64,000 nucleotides of DNA from Thalassia testudinum. Lineage: Eukaryota > Streptophyta > Magnoliopsida > Alismatales > Hydrocharitaceae. The stretch covers positions 128,100,001-128,164,000 of the forward strand of contig JAZHRO010000036.1 of the NCBI GenBank assembly GCA_037157565.1, given 5' to 3'. The first letter of the stretch is position 1. The number at the start of each line of letters is the position of its first letter. Shown here piece after piece: positions 1 through 11,910 of the stretch. The notes under the pieces were generated by a model. It did no database searches and was not told the DNA's origin. It saw nothing but the letters and a program-made list of their open reading frames with translations. The translations under genes and the position numbers were made by a program.

Positions 1-522
1 AACAATTAACCTCATATAATTTTTACTTCATGAAATTCCCGTATCGGGTTACAATCAGCTTGACCCTAAATTTAGAATAAGAGGTGAGCGGGTGAATCGG
101 AGATGGTTGTTGCGGATGATTTCTAGCTCCAATGCAAGCATTGGAGGTGGGGTTAGTTGTTCTTCTATTTAGGGTCCTAAAGTACGTTTTACATGTAGCT
201 CTGAGGTTTTCCTAAATATTGGTATACAAATTTTCAGTTTTGTTGTATCTACCCCCCCATGCCTAAGTTCTTGCATGTCCTCATGCATGAATATAAAAGA
301 AAATAAATGCAGCAGGGAGAGAATGGGTAGAAATCACTTGTAATTGCTCCTGAAATTATATTCAGCACTGGCCAACCTATTAGTATGCAATATGCAGAAA
401 GAAAATATGCTAAAAGAAAAATATGCTATATATAAAAATGGTTATGTATAAATGATGGTGGAATGTAGGATATGCTATCTATATGTGCTGAGTTTAACGC
501 CTCCAGCTGGGCGAGAATTCAA
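1..522 (-). other. 3' untranslated region of element X
   Basis: No coding potential is visible. Relatives Y, W and Z have 1.3-1.6 kb between the end of pol and the 3' LTR, so this is probably the first part of that region, with the 3' LTR lying beyond base 1. It contains the purine-rich motif at 247-267. Confidence 0.6.
247..267 (-). other. Purine-rich tract after pol (X)
   Basis: The minus strand reads AGGCATGGGGGGGTAGATAC. The same GGCATGGGGG motif follows the integrase end in Y (about 13299), W (27939) and Z (60564, minus). In Y, W and Z a second, similar tract abuts the 3' LTR. This first tract therefore resembles a polypurine tract but is not directly next to an LTR. Confidence 0.6.
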
Positions 523-1142
523 TCACACGTCCTCAATAAAATGAACAATCTCGTTAGATGGAGGAGGTTCCTGGGCCAAAAATGGCTTGAGGCACTGGCC
601 ATTTATCATAGATATATGCCTAGATTTTAGGTCCCTGATCTGGACTACCCCATTAGGATATGGGTGAATCACAACATATGGGCCAATCCACTTGGACTTG
701 AGCTTCCCTGTGAAAAGTTTTAATCGTGAATCGAACAACCAGACTTACTGGTTGGGTGTGAATGCTTTCCTCCGGATGTGGCGGTCATGAAAGGTCTTGG
801 TCTTGTCCTTGTATATCAATGCGTTCTCATAGGCCTCCCACCGGATCTCTTCTAATTTGCTGAGTTGGAGTTTCCGTTCTTGACCTCCTGCATCGAGGTC
901 AAGGTTACATTTTCTCACCGGCCAAAAGGCGCGGTGTTCCAGCTCTACAGGAAGGTGACAAGTCTTGCCATATACCATATGATATGGTGATATTCCAAGT
1001 GGGGCCTTGTATGCGGTCTGATATGCTCAGAGTGCGTCAACTAATTTATCGGACCAGTCCTTCCTGCTGGTCTAACCGTCTTATGGAGAATCAGCTTGAT
1101 TTGACAGTTAGACACTTCAGCTTGCCCATTGGTTTGCGGGTT
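523..1142 (-). pseudogene. Integrase C-terminal remnant of element X
   Basis: The minus-strand reading contains the integrase stretch that begins near QTNGQAEVSN. It continues through GKTCHLPVELEHRAFW (about 978-900) and ends with a GPY-type module, KSKWIGPYVV and INGQCLKPF (738-523). The catalytic core is missing. A TAA stop separates the two open parts at 742-744, just before VWLFDSRLKLF. The upstream boundary runs straight into gag C-terminal sequence, so about 2-3 kb of pol was deleted. It cannot act as an integrase. Confidence 0.85.
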
Positions 1143-2102
1143 CTACGTGTTCTGTATAGTCTGTATCTGATCAGCCATTGCCTTCATAATCTGCAAGCTA
1201 TCTTGTGTAGATTTCCTCATTGATTCTTGCGGCTCCTCTTTCAGTGCCTCCAAAGGGTCAGCCCGCTTTGGAGGTTGACTGGCAGCTTGGTGCAGTGGCT
1301 GGTATAAAGAATGGGGTTGCTACTGATGCGGGAATGGCCGCTGCCTAGGGTACGTGTTTTGCGCATTCTTGTTTTGCTTGGTCTGGTAGTGTGGATCTTG
1401 ATGTGGTCTCTATAAATTACCAGACCAAGAGAAGTTCGGATGCTGGCGCCAACCAGGGTTATACGTCTTTGAATATGGGTTATTATGCCCGTATCCTTGG
1501 ATAGCATTGGCGTCCTCGTAGCCCGAAGATGTTTGAGACGTATATTCGTTAAGGGGATACGTGTTATCCTCCACGAGTGGTGCGTAACCCTGGTCATAAG
1601 GTGCCAGATCTAGATTGTTTATGGGATCCTGATATGCGGGATCTCGTAAATAAGGAGAAGATGCATCCCGAGTGAGTAGATTAACTCGAGTAGGAGGAGC
1701 TCGGGATGCATAGGAGGGTCTTAAGGCAGCAGAGTTCAAGTCAGATTGACCCTGACTAATCTGGTCAACCTTCTTCTCAATCAGTTTTATTCTATCTAGC
1801 TGCTTGACGATGATATCCATGTTGGCTCGAATAGACTCGGTGTGAGCCTCGTGGACACCAACCCGCTGCTGACCAGGCCGCTGGAACTGGTTCATGGATG
1901 TGGCATTCATCGAGTTCTCCACCAAAGATTCGAACAGCTCAAATGAGCTGTTCTTGTCTTTCGCGAGGAAATTCCTGCCACTAGATGCATCAGCCAGATA
2001 CCGATGTGTGTCATCCAGCCAATGGTAAAAGATCTGAGCTAGGTGCCATCTGGGTATACCATGGTGCGGGCATTTCCGGAGAAGGTCGTGAAATCTGTCC
2101 CA
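1143..2102 (-). pseudogene. gag C-terminal part of element X, cut by element Y
   Basis: The minus strand encodes the second half of an Athila/Tat-type Gag. It holds KCPHHGIPRW (about 2075-2050), then VENSMNATSMNQF, a probable coiled stretch LDRIKLIEKKVDQI (about 1800-1755), and NPGWRQHPNFSWSGN (about 1470-1420). The same order is found in Gag of element W. The reading frame meets element Y at 2102, within the sequence that follows KLHEA on the other side of the insertion (16575). The end of gag is joined to integrase sequence near 1140. Confidence 0.85.
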
Positions 2103-2107
2103 GGCTT

Positions 2108-3797
2108 TGATGAGTCCATTTTAATGGACTATTGTTACGCCTAAGTAATTCAATTCTAACATTGTATGTTTGTTAATAATAACATTAGGTCATTAAATGA
2201 TTGCATATGTCATTATTTAAGTTTACATTTATTTTATTGATTATTATGTAATTATTTTATATGTCATGCAGGTCCTGCAACAGTGCACTCATCTTCTCCA
2301 CTTAATCTACTCCATCTGGCTAATAATCGGGAAGAAGAGGGAGGAGGATTAATTATGGAAAAGAACAGGGGGCGAAAAGATATTTCCCCCCCCACAAATA
2401 TCTCAACTTATGGCCGTCCACCTTCAATAGAACCCAACAACGCCGACCATGTTTAGTAAGGGATTTTGAATCCCTTGACTCGCGGGGGGAGAGGAGATAA
2501 AGAGAGAGGCGGAGGGGCTTGAGAGGGGAGACCATCATGAAGTACTGCATGCACTGTGGGGAGAGAGTGCACTGTACATAGACCTTCCACCGCCTATCCA
2601 CCAAGCACCCTTGCAAGCCTGCAGCCACGTGCCATTGCCTGCTCACACCCGCGCTCCCTACAGGCACCAACGCCCTGCAGGCACTGCACCAACCTCCACA
2701 GCCCTTGCGCGCCCTGCACCTGTGCCCTCACCGCGCCAAGCAGCCTCTAGCTTCCACCGCAAGCGTGCACTGCCTTCATCATTCCACCTCATGCCTACAG
2801 GCAGCATGCATCCTTGCAAGCCTGCAGCCATGCCCCCATCACCCGTGCTACTGCCACAACTGCGCCCTCCACTGCCTGCCCAGCCCAGCCTGCACCCGCG
2901 CCCTCACCGTGCCAAGACCCACCGCCCTTGCTCGCCCTACACCCACGCTAGCATCCAGCCCTGCAGGCGTGCCCTCGCCAGCACCCGCAGGTCGCAGCCT
3001 CCCGCAGGCGACCCACACCAGCGGGCACTCCCGCGCTCGCCCTACCATGCCCTTGAGCGTGCGACCCCAATGAGCATCCGCGTGGGCTGTAGCAGCCGCT
3101 CTTCCTCCTCTCCACGTACAACCGTCCTCCTCCAACAGAGCCAATAGGCCGACAGCTGTGCTCCACCGTCTGATTGCCGCCGGCCACCTCCGGTCGCCGT
3201 GTCACCACCATCGCGAAGCACACGTCGTGGCGCACCACCCCGTCGACTCTCGCCGCCAACCGTGCATGGCTATCCAAGCAAGGAAGAGAGACGAGAAATT
3301 CTCTATTTTCTCCTCAATTAAAATTTACATTTCATGCCATTGCCATTAGATATTATTATGGTATTCAGGCCACATTGCATGGATACACTTATAGTTTCTT
3401 GAATTTACTTCACTTGAGTTATGTACATCATTCTACATTGAAATTCAAATCAGATTTGCATGTAAGTTAAATTTACATGATATGCCATTACACATGCATC
3501 ATATACATATTTTTGGGAGTTTAATTCCTGATGTGAAAATTACATAAATAACCTTGAACTTTTAAGGAAATTACAAGTTCCATTTAAAATAGTATATTCC
3601 TCACATTGAAGTCCCGAAAGTGTCTGCGAATAACATCATCCTCTACTCGTGAATTTATTGGTCTATTCCTCCCTGTGGATGCGACATTTTTATTGTGGTA
3701 AAATTTGATATTTATTTTTGATTGAGAGATTCTCCACCACATAAAACACGACATATCATTCTATTGCTATCATAAATAAGCAAGAATCTCTTCGTCA
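2108..3797 (+). repeat. 5' LTR of element Y
   Basis: It starts TGATGAGTCC and ends CTTCGTCA, matching 14836-16569. The first 160 bases and last 500 bases are AT-rich. Between about 2560 and 3280 lies a GC-rich block with many degenerate CTGCAGG/CCTGCAA units. The long open frames in that block are proline- and alanine-rich, differ in the other LTR, and are not treated as genes. Immediately after the TGATG is a hairpin with arms AGTCCATT and AATGGACT. Confidence 0.93.
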
Positions 3798-3799
3798 AA

Positions 3800-3816
3800 T
3801 GGTGCCGTTACCGGGG
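3800..3816 (+). other. Primer-binding site of Y (tRNA-Asp)
   Basis: TGGTGCCGTTACCGGGG begins two bases after the LTR. It differs at two positions from TGGCGCCGTTGCCGGGG, the complement of the 3' end of plant tRNA-Asp. This site would prime minus-strand DNA synthesis. Confidence 0.85.
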
Positions 3817-5144
3817 TGGCAAAAGATGCAATAGATTCACGTTATTATTTTTGAATATTCTGAGTTACGTAATTATCTGATCATTTCTTTTATTGTGTGA
3901 GGAATCTGACGGGGCGACGAGGCACAACAGAGCAATGACATCAACCACGAGCTAAGCCACACGAGGAAAAGACATAGGAGACCTAGATCTCGCTTTCACA
4001 AGGGATTCTCCATCATCACAAAATTTATTTTTGTCTTCTCACCCTTGTAGTAATTGGGGCTGAATTTTTTGGGGTCTACCCCACATTCTTTAGCTACTAG
4101 GGTTTACATTTTTTCACATGCGTGATTCCATTTTCTGCTTGCTTGCCTTTAAAACTAATAAAAGAAAATATCGAGCTACCTATTTAGAAGTTGCATGCCC
4201 TTAGGTGCATGCATTTAGGGGTGATTGAGCAGCACATTAGATCTTATTATGGCATTGCAATCATATTAGCATGAAGATTGCTGGAGACAGGTACACTTTT
4301 GTAACTTTTGCATCCAGCTCCTGTTCACGCATTTGCATTCAAATTAAAATTCAAGTCCACCAAGTTGTTTGAATTTACTGATTCAGTGGTCGCATAACTA
4401 AAAGTGGGACTGATAATCAGATTCGACCCCAAAATCAATTCACATTTGATCTGATTCTAAGGGACTTGTCTGCGTTTTCAAAAAGTTAAAAGATTTGCGG
4501 TGTGATGCACACTTCTAACACTGAGCACGAACATTAGGCATCACACTAAGGCTCGATCCCTTAAGGCTATAGGCACTGATCTCTTTATCGGTGCGAACCC
4601 TCTTATTGTGCTTTGTGGTGGTGGTGGTACTATCTTTTGACCAAGTGTTTTGATACTTCACGGAGGGGGACACCCCTTAAAGGAACAAAAGGGTAGTGAA
4701 GGGGCACCGCATACGCATCGCCTCAAAGGAAGGGTTCACCCTACTTGCATCCCTTTGTTTGTCCTTGGAGTAACTTCTCACTTGATCACCCGGGAGTATC
4801 ATCCAAGCAAAGTATAGGTCCTAGGTCACTCGAAGGTTGAATTAAGGCACGTAATTGTAGTGAAAAACTTGTTTGGCCATTTATATCAACCAATTCGACC
4901 TCTGCAACAAAGAAGGCTAAGATTTCAAGTCATCACCCCTCTTATACCACTTATGTGGGAACAGAGGGATAAGCCTTGACCTTTTGGCTTATCTTTGGAG
5001 TGGAGGTTTCACTTACTCAATAAGAACCTGAATTGTGATTGATATCGTATGATTGGTAGATGCTCTCTTGAGGGTAGTCTAGTGTTTGATCCTGAGCCCA
5101 AGAGAATTCTTAGGAGAGCTCACCTAGGAGAGAAAAGAGAAGGA
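3817..5144 (+). other. Untranslated leader of element Y
   Basis: A 1.3-kb stretch between the primer site and gag without a credible coding frame. Related elements W and X have leaders of similar length (1.2-1.5 kb). I see no other feature in it. Confidence 0.65.
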
Positions 5145-6660
5145 ATGGCTGATCAAGGAGCAAATCAACAAAGGACCCTAAGGGACTATTTTATTCCAAC
5201 TAACTAACCCGCACAAGCGCTGAGACGATCGGCAGGAGATAATCCATATGAGATCAAGAGCAGTACCGTATCTTTGTTGCCCTCGTTTTATGGTACTACT
5301 AGGGAGGACCCCTACTGACATTTGGAGGAATTCACCAAGGTCTGTTCCACGGTGAAGCTCCAGGGTTTTACTGATGAAGCCCTGATGAGGACTCTATTTC
5401 CTTTCTCCCTAAAGGATAAGGCCAAGCACTGGTATCATACCCTCGATGCAATGGCAAATGATTGAGCCACCCTTGAGGGAGAATTTTTGAAAAAGTATTT
5501 TCCTATGAGTAAGACCAACCATTACAGAAGAGAGATTATGGGTTTTACTCAGCAGGAAGGGGAGCAATTTCATGAGACTTGAAAGCGCTTTAATGACCTT
5601 CTTAGGTTATGCCCCCACCATCAGGTGCCAAGATGGCAGTTGGTCGAAAGGTTCTATAACGAATTATCACAAAGGCATAGGCAAACCATCGATGTAGCCT
5701 GTGTAGGAACTTTCATGACGAGAACTGAGGATGAAGCCTGGGCATTATTTGAAACATTAAGCGACAACTCCATACATCTGTCCTTTGCCTATCAAGAAAG
5801 AAAACCATCAATCTTGCAGAGGAAGATAGAGGCCCATAAAGCCAGGGCTTCTCATGATTTGGTTTATCATATTCAACTATTGAATAAAAACTTTGATAGG
5901 CATTTAGCAAACCTGGGCATGAACCCGCAAGCAGCCTCCATCTTTCAAGCTTCAAGAGAATGCTCCATTTACCAAAGCACAATGCACGCCACTGCGGAGT
6001 GACATCAGGAAAATCAATTCCTTGAGTTAATTCAGGCCGACTTGAATGCGGCCTAAGGTTTTCACCCTCCTCGTAATAACCCTTATTCCAAAACCTATAA
6101 TCCGGGGTGGCGGAACCATCCAAACTTCTCTTGGAAGCAAGGTGATGCTTCTAACTCAGGGAATACAAGACCCTTACCTCCCCAACCCATATACCAACCA
6201 TCTTATGAAAGCCCTCCTCAAAATAAGCCCTCTGAGATGGATGAAATTAAAGCCATGATGAAGGCAATGCAAGAGCATCAGAATATGGTCATCCAATCTT
6301 AGAATAAGATGATTACTGATATGCAATCCCAAATTGGTCATCTTACTAAGGCAGTTAGGCAATGTGATCTGGGGAAGCTGCCTAGCTCTTCTGAGGAGAA
6401 CCCTAAGTGCAAGGGGGTTGTGTTTAGGGAGCATGCCCAAGCGGTGACCGTGCTGAGGAGTGGAAAGAAGATTGACAAGCTTGATAACACTCCGACGGTT
6501 ACGTCTCAGAATTCCCCTTCTACACCTGACCGGACTTCCATCTCCACCGAGGAAGAGTCACATTGCTCTTCCTCGTACAAAATCACCCACAATGAGGATG
6601 TCGTCCTTCCACCACCCCTTTCCCGCCATGACGACCCCTCTACCCAGAAGCCGAGGGTGC
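5145..6660 (+). pseudogene. gag of element Y (broken)
   Basis: The start at 5145 (MADQGANQQRTLRDYFIP) fits the usual Gag N-terminus of this group. The capsid-like region follows with LPSFYGTTREDPY, FPFSLKDKAKHWYHTL, EFLKKYFPMSKT, RFNDLLRLCPHHQVPRWQLVERFYNEL (5230-5690), and then the C-terminal QAVTVLRSGKKID (6438-6480). In-frame stops occur at the codon after IPTN, after EDPY, after AMAND and after QFHET, and again near 6000. The frame ends at 6661 where solo LTR A is inserted and resumes at 9393. Gag packages the element RNA, but this copy could not make a full protein. Confidence 0.88.
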
Positions 6661-6665
6661 CCTAT

Positions 6666-9387
6666 TGGTGGCGATCTTTTTAGGATCGTCACCGAGTTTG
6701 ATTAGATTTTATTGCTCGAATATTTCAAAAATTCTCCGAGGTCGAACTCGGGGAGCAAGCTTGATTTTAGAAGTGTAGAAAATCACAATTTACAATAATA
6801 CACTATTTTACAAAAGAACTAGAGAGAAAGGAAATAAAAATGTTTCTTCTCTTTTCTTTTCTTCTCTCTTTCTTCTTTGTCCTTCTTTCTCTTCTTCTTT
6901 TAGTCTTCAGACGTCTGATTCTGGGAATCAGATGCCATAAGTAGCCACTTGCTACAGTGCACGTCTCCTTCTTCCTTTCTCTGCTGCTGCTGCTTCTGCT
7001 CTCCTTGGCTTTTTCTTCTTCTCTTCTTTTCCCTGCTTGGCCTTCTTCTTTGTGACAACTTCCTCTTCCTTCCTTCCTCTGTTGGATTCTTCTTATTCTT
7101 CAGTTGGCTTCTCCCGTTTCTCTTCTTCTTCTTCAGCTTCTGTCTTCTCTTCTCTTCGGCTGCAGCTGCTTTCGCAGCTAAGTCCTCAGCTGCTTCTTTT
7201 CCTGCTTCCTTTTCCTCCTTCTTCTTCAGTTTCCTTGCACAGGCATGGTTTGGAAAAAACCTAACCCCTACCCTCCCCACGTTCCTCTCTCTATTTCGCT
7301 CTTGGGTTTGCTCTCCCAGATCCTACTCGGGTATACGGGTCGGGTTAACGCGCCTGGGACCAGGCCCACTGGTGTGTGGTGGTGGGCAAGGTGTTTTAGG
7401 CTTAGGTAAACGGGTCAGGCCAGGCCCACGGGGGGTGGTCGCGGACGAGGCCGGGTGAGCGGGTGAGAAGGACCTCACCCCGTGTGATTGAGGCAATAAG
7501 CCTCAGCCGCTTTTTCAATTTATGTGCAGTGGGGTGCTCACAAATGCCCGAGGTGGGACTAAAGTTGACACCTCCTTGTCTTGCGCCTGGTAGCAACAAG
7601 CGTGAGCAATCGCCACTCCAGCAAAGGCTTTAGACGCTAATTGAAGACCTAGAGCTGTGCGTGGAAGTCTTCTGCGCAACCTGGGCTCGTCTCCTGGAGC
7701 TGGAAGGTCCTGGAGCTACTTGCGAGCTTGCTCCAAGCTCGGTGTCAATGGTGACGAAAGCTCGGGACCTGAAACCACGAATACAGCCTTGCAACCCTTT
7801 CAGAACACTTGACGAGCTTCGCCAGAGCACGACGAAGATAACTTAGGGGTCAGCATGGCATGATGTCGCCTGTGCGCGTGTGCCTAGGGCACACTGTGTG
7901 CGTGCAGGTGGGTGTGTTCGGGGAAGGGTTTCAGTGGGTGGCATAGTTAGTGGAGGGTCGCAGGATGATCAGTGGGTGGAGGTGATGCTTTTGAGGGGTT
8001 TGGCAAGGTGGATGGGTGTGGGGAGGTGACGGAGACACCTTGCCGGTGATTTGCCGGAGGTGGAGGAGATGGTGGTGGTCTGTGGTTATCAAGGGGTTGA
8101 AATAAAAAATTGGCAGAGGGGAAATAAAGAGGAGGGTGAGAGGGACTTAGCTGTGAGTCCAGAGTGAAGAGGGGATGTGGAGGTGGCGAGCGGCCGGTGC
8201 TACCATTGCCGAAGACGAAGGTGCTAGAGGGAGAGAATGACGACGAGGAAGAGGGGCTGGAGGGCGCCCACTGGTACGGCGCGGTGGAAGACGGCGGAGT
8301 TAACCCTGCCACTGGTACGGTGGTAGGGCAATGAGAGAGGAGAGGGAGAGTCGCTGGAAGCTCTGGCAGTTGGCCGGAGTTGGTGGGAGATGAATAGGAG
8401 GGGGGATCTTAGGCCAAACGAAGCTTTAAGGATGTGGCAGAGGGTGCCGCTCCTTATATAGGCGAGGGCTGGCCGGGAGGTGCGTAAAAGCGGCGAGAAA
8501 AACCTTGCCGGAGTTGTGGCAGACGGAGACCTATACCTCTCGCGTGTTTGCACGAGAGGTATGGCGGTTGACAGGGCATGAGAGCCGGTCCATGCAGTAG
8601 GGGACATCTTAGAGAGTCTCCCTTTCAAATCTGAGGCCGGCTCCCCATGCATGCGCAGCGCCATCCTCTGCGCAAAGTTGCCGGAGGTATGGCCTACTGC
8701 TGCGGGTGGCAGAAGGATCGGATTGAAGAAAATGATGGGAAATTTGAGGGGGTAATTGCAAGGTTTCAAAAAGTTAAGGGTCAGAAAGTAATTATTGAGG
8801 ACCTTTTTGTAAAGTGGGTCAAGACAACCTTTCCTTAGGTCTAAATTTTTGTATCAACTTAATTTGGACCTAAGGAATCCAATGGTGAAGTTGGATTTTA
8901 GGTTTGACCACGTTTGACTAGATATTTTGCATAAAAATCCAAATTAGGTCAAAAATTGGGTATGGTCCTCAATCTAGGTCAAAACAGGTTCCAATGGCCA
9001 AATTGAAGGATCTAAACCATAGATGATATTTTTCCATGAATTTTAGAGGGTTTAGTTGATTTTTATCTTTCCTAGAACCTTATGAATTAAAGTGGATTTA
9101 TTTTAGGGTTACAGAATGTCATTTAATTCCTAGATTTTGTCATAACCCTTTTCTGTCCAAACCATCCTACTTTTTCCTTTATTAGGTTCACTTGACCTAT
9201 GTCTAGACCCTTAGAAATCCTGTTCATGCACTGCAATGGTAAAATTACAATTTTACCCCTTGTATAATGTTTTATTCTCTGATTAACAATTTCTTGATTT
9301 AGGCCTTCCCTTAGGTTATGTAGGAGCTTTTGTTCAATTTATTAGGTCAAAATGTGTTAGTTAGGGTTCACGGTGAGGTTCTCATCA
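6666..9387 (-). repeat. Solo LTR A (2.7 kb), inserted in Y
   Basis: Flanked by CCTAT (6661-6665 and 9388-9392), with termini TG and CA. Taking out this block and one duplication puts the Y reading frame back in register. LTR orientation is minus, shown by TATATAAGG at about 8455 on the minus strand, by the GAGGTCGAA block near the left end, and by similarity to B (46323-49059), C and C'. Read on minus it starts TGATGAGAACCTCAC. It contains an AGACGTCT motif (6908-6917) and a USE-TATA module (7517-7560). Several open frames of 120-180 codons lie in low-complexity sequence and are not conserved. No internal region is present, so it is a solo LTR. Confidence 0.88.
7517..7560 (-). promoter_or_regulatory. 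USE-TATA module in LTR A
   Basis: The minus strand reads AGTCCCACCTCGG, then 25 bases, then ATAAATTG. The box differs by one base from the plant snRNA promoter element RTCCCACATCG. The spacing matches that of plant Pol III-type snRNA promoters. It lies in the sense direction of the LTR, about 850 bases before its 3' end. Function is inferred from motif and spacing only. Confidence 0.5.
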
Positions 9388-9392
9388 CCTAT

Positions 9393-10260
9393 CTAAAGTG
9401 CCTATCTGCTCTTGGGGAATCTTCTGTTGGCTCATCTAGAGCCAAGGATAGGACGGAAGAGATTATGGACACTTTTAGGCAAGTCCAAATTAACTTGCCT
9501 CTGTTGGAAGCAATTAAACAGATCCCGTCCTATGCCAAGTTTCTGAAGGACCTGTGCACCCAGAAGCGTCAATCTAAGAAACAGGTCCAAACCAAGGTTA
9601 TCCTGCCTGACCATGTTAGCTCGATTCTCCAGCATGGAACACCCCCGAAAATGAAAGACCTAGGGGCCCCGTATATTTCAGTGTTTATAGGTAACCAACA
9701 CATTGATGAGGCTCTGCTCGATCTGGGTACGAGGGTGAACATTATACTGAGCTCTGTCTATGACCTTTTGGGAGGAGGCAAGCTAAAGCCTAGTCCAGTA
9801 ATCCTCCAGGTTGCAGACAGATCACTTAAGACACCACGGGGATTGTTGGAAGATGTCCTTGTGAGAGTGGAGGATTTCTTCTTCCTTGTTGACTTTTTGG
9901 TGCTTGATACTGACCCATAAAATAAGCCCACAAAGCTGTCCATTATTCTGGGATGCCCCTTCTTGGCCACAGCCAATGCCTCTATAAATTGTAGATCTGG
10001 GGCCCTAAAAATGGGCTTTGGGAACAAGAAGATCCAGTTGAATGTTTTTGATACTTATAAGCAATCTAGATTTGAAGATTGTTCTCAGATTGAGGTTGTT
10101 GATGAAGTAATTGAAGAGACTACTCCAGCACTCTTATGTAGAGATCCCCTTCAGAAGGTCATATCTAAGGACCATCCATCGATTATTAAAGAAACTGAAA
10201 GGGAAATGCCTGAATTAGAAGAGTTGCTGGGGATACACACTGAGTCTCTGTCCCTACCCT
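9393..10260 (+). pseudogene. Protease region of element Y
   Basis: After the A insertion the frame continues with EEIMDTFRQVQINLPLLEAIKQIP and SYAKFLKDLCTQKR, the usual lead-in of Athila/Tat pol. The aspartic protease core follows: LLDLGTRVNIIL, with the active-site Asp at 9720-9722. Then come LKPSPVILQVADRS and, after a TAA near 9918, ASINCRSGALKMGFGNKKIQLNVFD (about 9975-10050). Family members have DLGAS here, so the change to DLGTR is at a key site. The protease would cleave the Gag-Pol polyprotein. Confidence 0.85.
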
Positions 10261-11910
10261 GAACTGTGAAGGTAGATCCTCTACCTGAGGTGGGGACATC
10301 TCAACTAAAACCCTCAATCCAAAAGGCTCCTGAGTTGGAGTTGAAACCCCTCTCGAGCACATTGAAATATGCTTTCCTTGGCCTTAATAACACACTCCCC
10401 GTTATTATCTCGTTTGCATTATCTGAATTGCAGGAGGGAGCTCTGCTTGAGTGTTTACAAAGTCACAAGGAAGCAATTACCTGGTCAATTGCTGATATTA
10501 AGGGTGTTGATCCCTCTCTTTGCATGCATCATATATACACGGACAAGTCCATGAAACCTTTCCGAGACATGCAGAGACGGCTCAATCCAAATATACGGGA
10601 GGTTGTTAAAAAGGAGATTCTGAAATGGCTGGATGTAGGGATTATCTATCCCATTTCAACTAGTAAATGGGTCAGTCCTATTCATGTAGTTCCCAAAAAG
10701 GCAGGAATCACTGTGGAGGAGAATGACCAAGGAGAGCTGGTGACCACTAGACCCTTAGCTGGTTGAAGGGTCTGCATTGATTATCGCCATTTGCATATGG
10801 CTACCCAGAAAGACCATTTCCCCTTACCGTTTATCGATCAAATTTTGGAACGATTGGTGGGGAACAAGTACTTTTGTTTTCTTGACGGGTACTCTGGGTA
10901 TAATCAGATAGCCATTTGTCTTGACGATCAGGAGCGTACCACCTTCGCGAGTCCGTATGGTACATTTGCATTCCGCCGAATGCCATTCGGGTCATGTAAT
11001 GCTCCTACCACTTTTCAATGTTGTATGATGGCTATCTTTTCTGATATGGTGGACGAGTTCGTTGAAATTTTCATGGATGACTTCTCTATTTATGGCTCGT
11101 CGTTTGACCTATGCCTTTCTCACCTTGATAAAGTCTTAACTCGTTGCGAAGAGGCAAAGCTGGTGCTTAGCTGGGAGAAAAGCCACTTTATGGTCCAGCA
11201 GGGCATTGTGTTAGGGCATATAGTTTCTGAGAGAGGATTAGAGGTGGACACCGCAAAAATTGATTCCATCTCTAAGCTTCCATTTCCTGCCAATGTTCGT
11301 CAAGTTAGATCTTTCCTTGGCCATGCTGGATTTTATAGGCAGTTAATTAGAGATTTTAGTCAAATCTCTAAGCCACTCTACGACCTGTTAGCGAAGGATG
11401 TCTCCTTCGATTTTGATGATAAATGTGGCGAGGCTTTCTAAGTCTTGATGAAAGCCCTTATTACCGTGCCGATTCTCCAAGCACCAGATTGGACCCTCCC
11501 GTTTGAGCTAATGTGTGATGCTTCTGATTTTATAGTAGGAGCGGTCTTACGTTAAAGGGTTGATGGCAAACCTCATGTGCTGCATTATGTCAGCAAGACC
11601 CTTACGGATCCTTAGCAAAACTACACGGTCACTGAAAAAGAACTTCTTGCTGTAGTATTTGCTTTGGAAAAGTTTCGGTCTTGTCTTTTGGGATCCAAAG
11701 TTGTGGTGTTCACTGATCATTCTGCCCTAAAGCATCTTCTTGCCAAAAAGGACACCAAACCTCGCCTAATTCGTTGGATTCTGCTACTCCAAGAATTTGA
11801 CCTGGAAATTAAAGACAAGAAAGGAGTTGAGAATGTGGTAGCAGATCATCTGTCTAGGATCCCTATTGAGGCATCAAACCTTGCTGGCGGTATTCAAGAG
11901 ACTTTCCCTG
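10261..11910 (+). pseudogene. Reverse transcriptase and RNase H of element Y
   Basis: The spacer (LELKPLSSTLKYAFLG) is followed by reverse transcriptase: EILKWLDVGIIYPI, SKWVSPIHVVPKKAG, VCIDYRH-like (about 10770), FLDGYSGYNQI, the catalytic FMDD at 11070-11081, and FLGHAGFYRQLIRDFS. RNase H is marked by [27 protein letters not shown] (about 11710) and [10 protein letters not shown] (about 11840). Stops occur at about 10764 (W changed to stop), 11439, 11553 and 11612. It would copy element RNA to DNA but is inactive here. Confidence 0.9.

Noticed and set aside
2611..3147. 178-codon Pro/Ala/Arg-rich plus-strand frame in the Y 5' LTR (also 14994-15747 in the 3' LTR)
   Set aside because: It lies in the GC-rich CTGCAGG block; the frame is not preserved between the two LTRs and shows no domain.
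6949..7458. 169-codon hydrophobic frame in LTR A, and a similar 212-codon frame in LTR B (46521-47159)
   Set aside because: Both arise from pyrimidine-rich runs (Phe/Leu/Ser only). The LTRs are homologous but the protein sequences do not correspond.
8224..8769. 181-codon minus-strand frame in LTR A
   Set aside because: It spans the promoter part of the LTR, has no motif, and is not open at the same place in LTR B.
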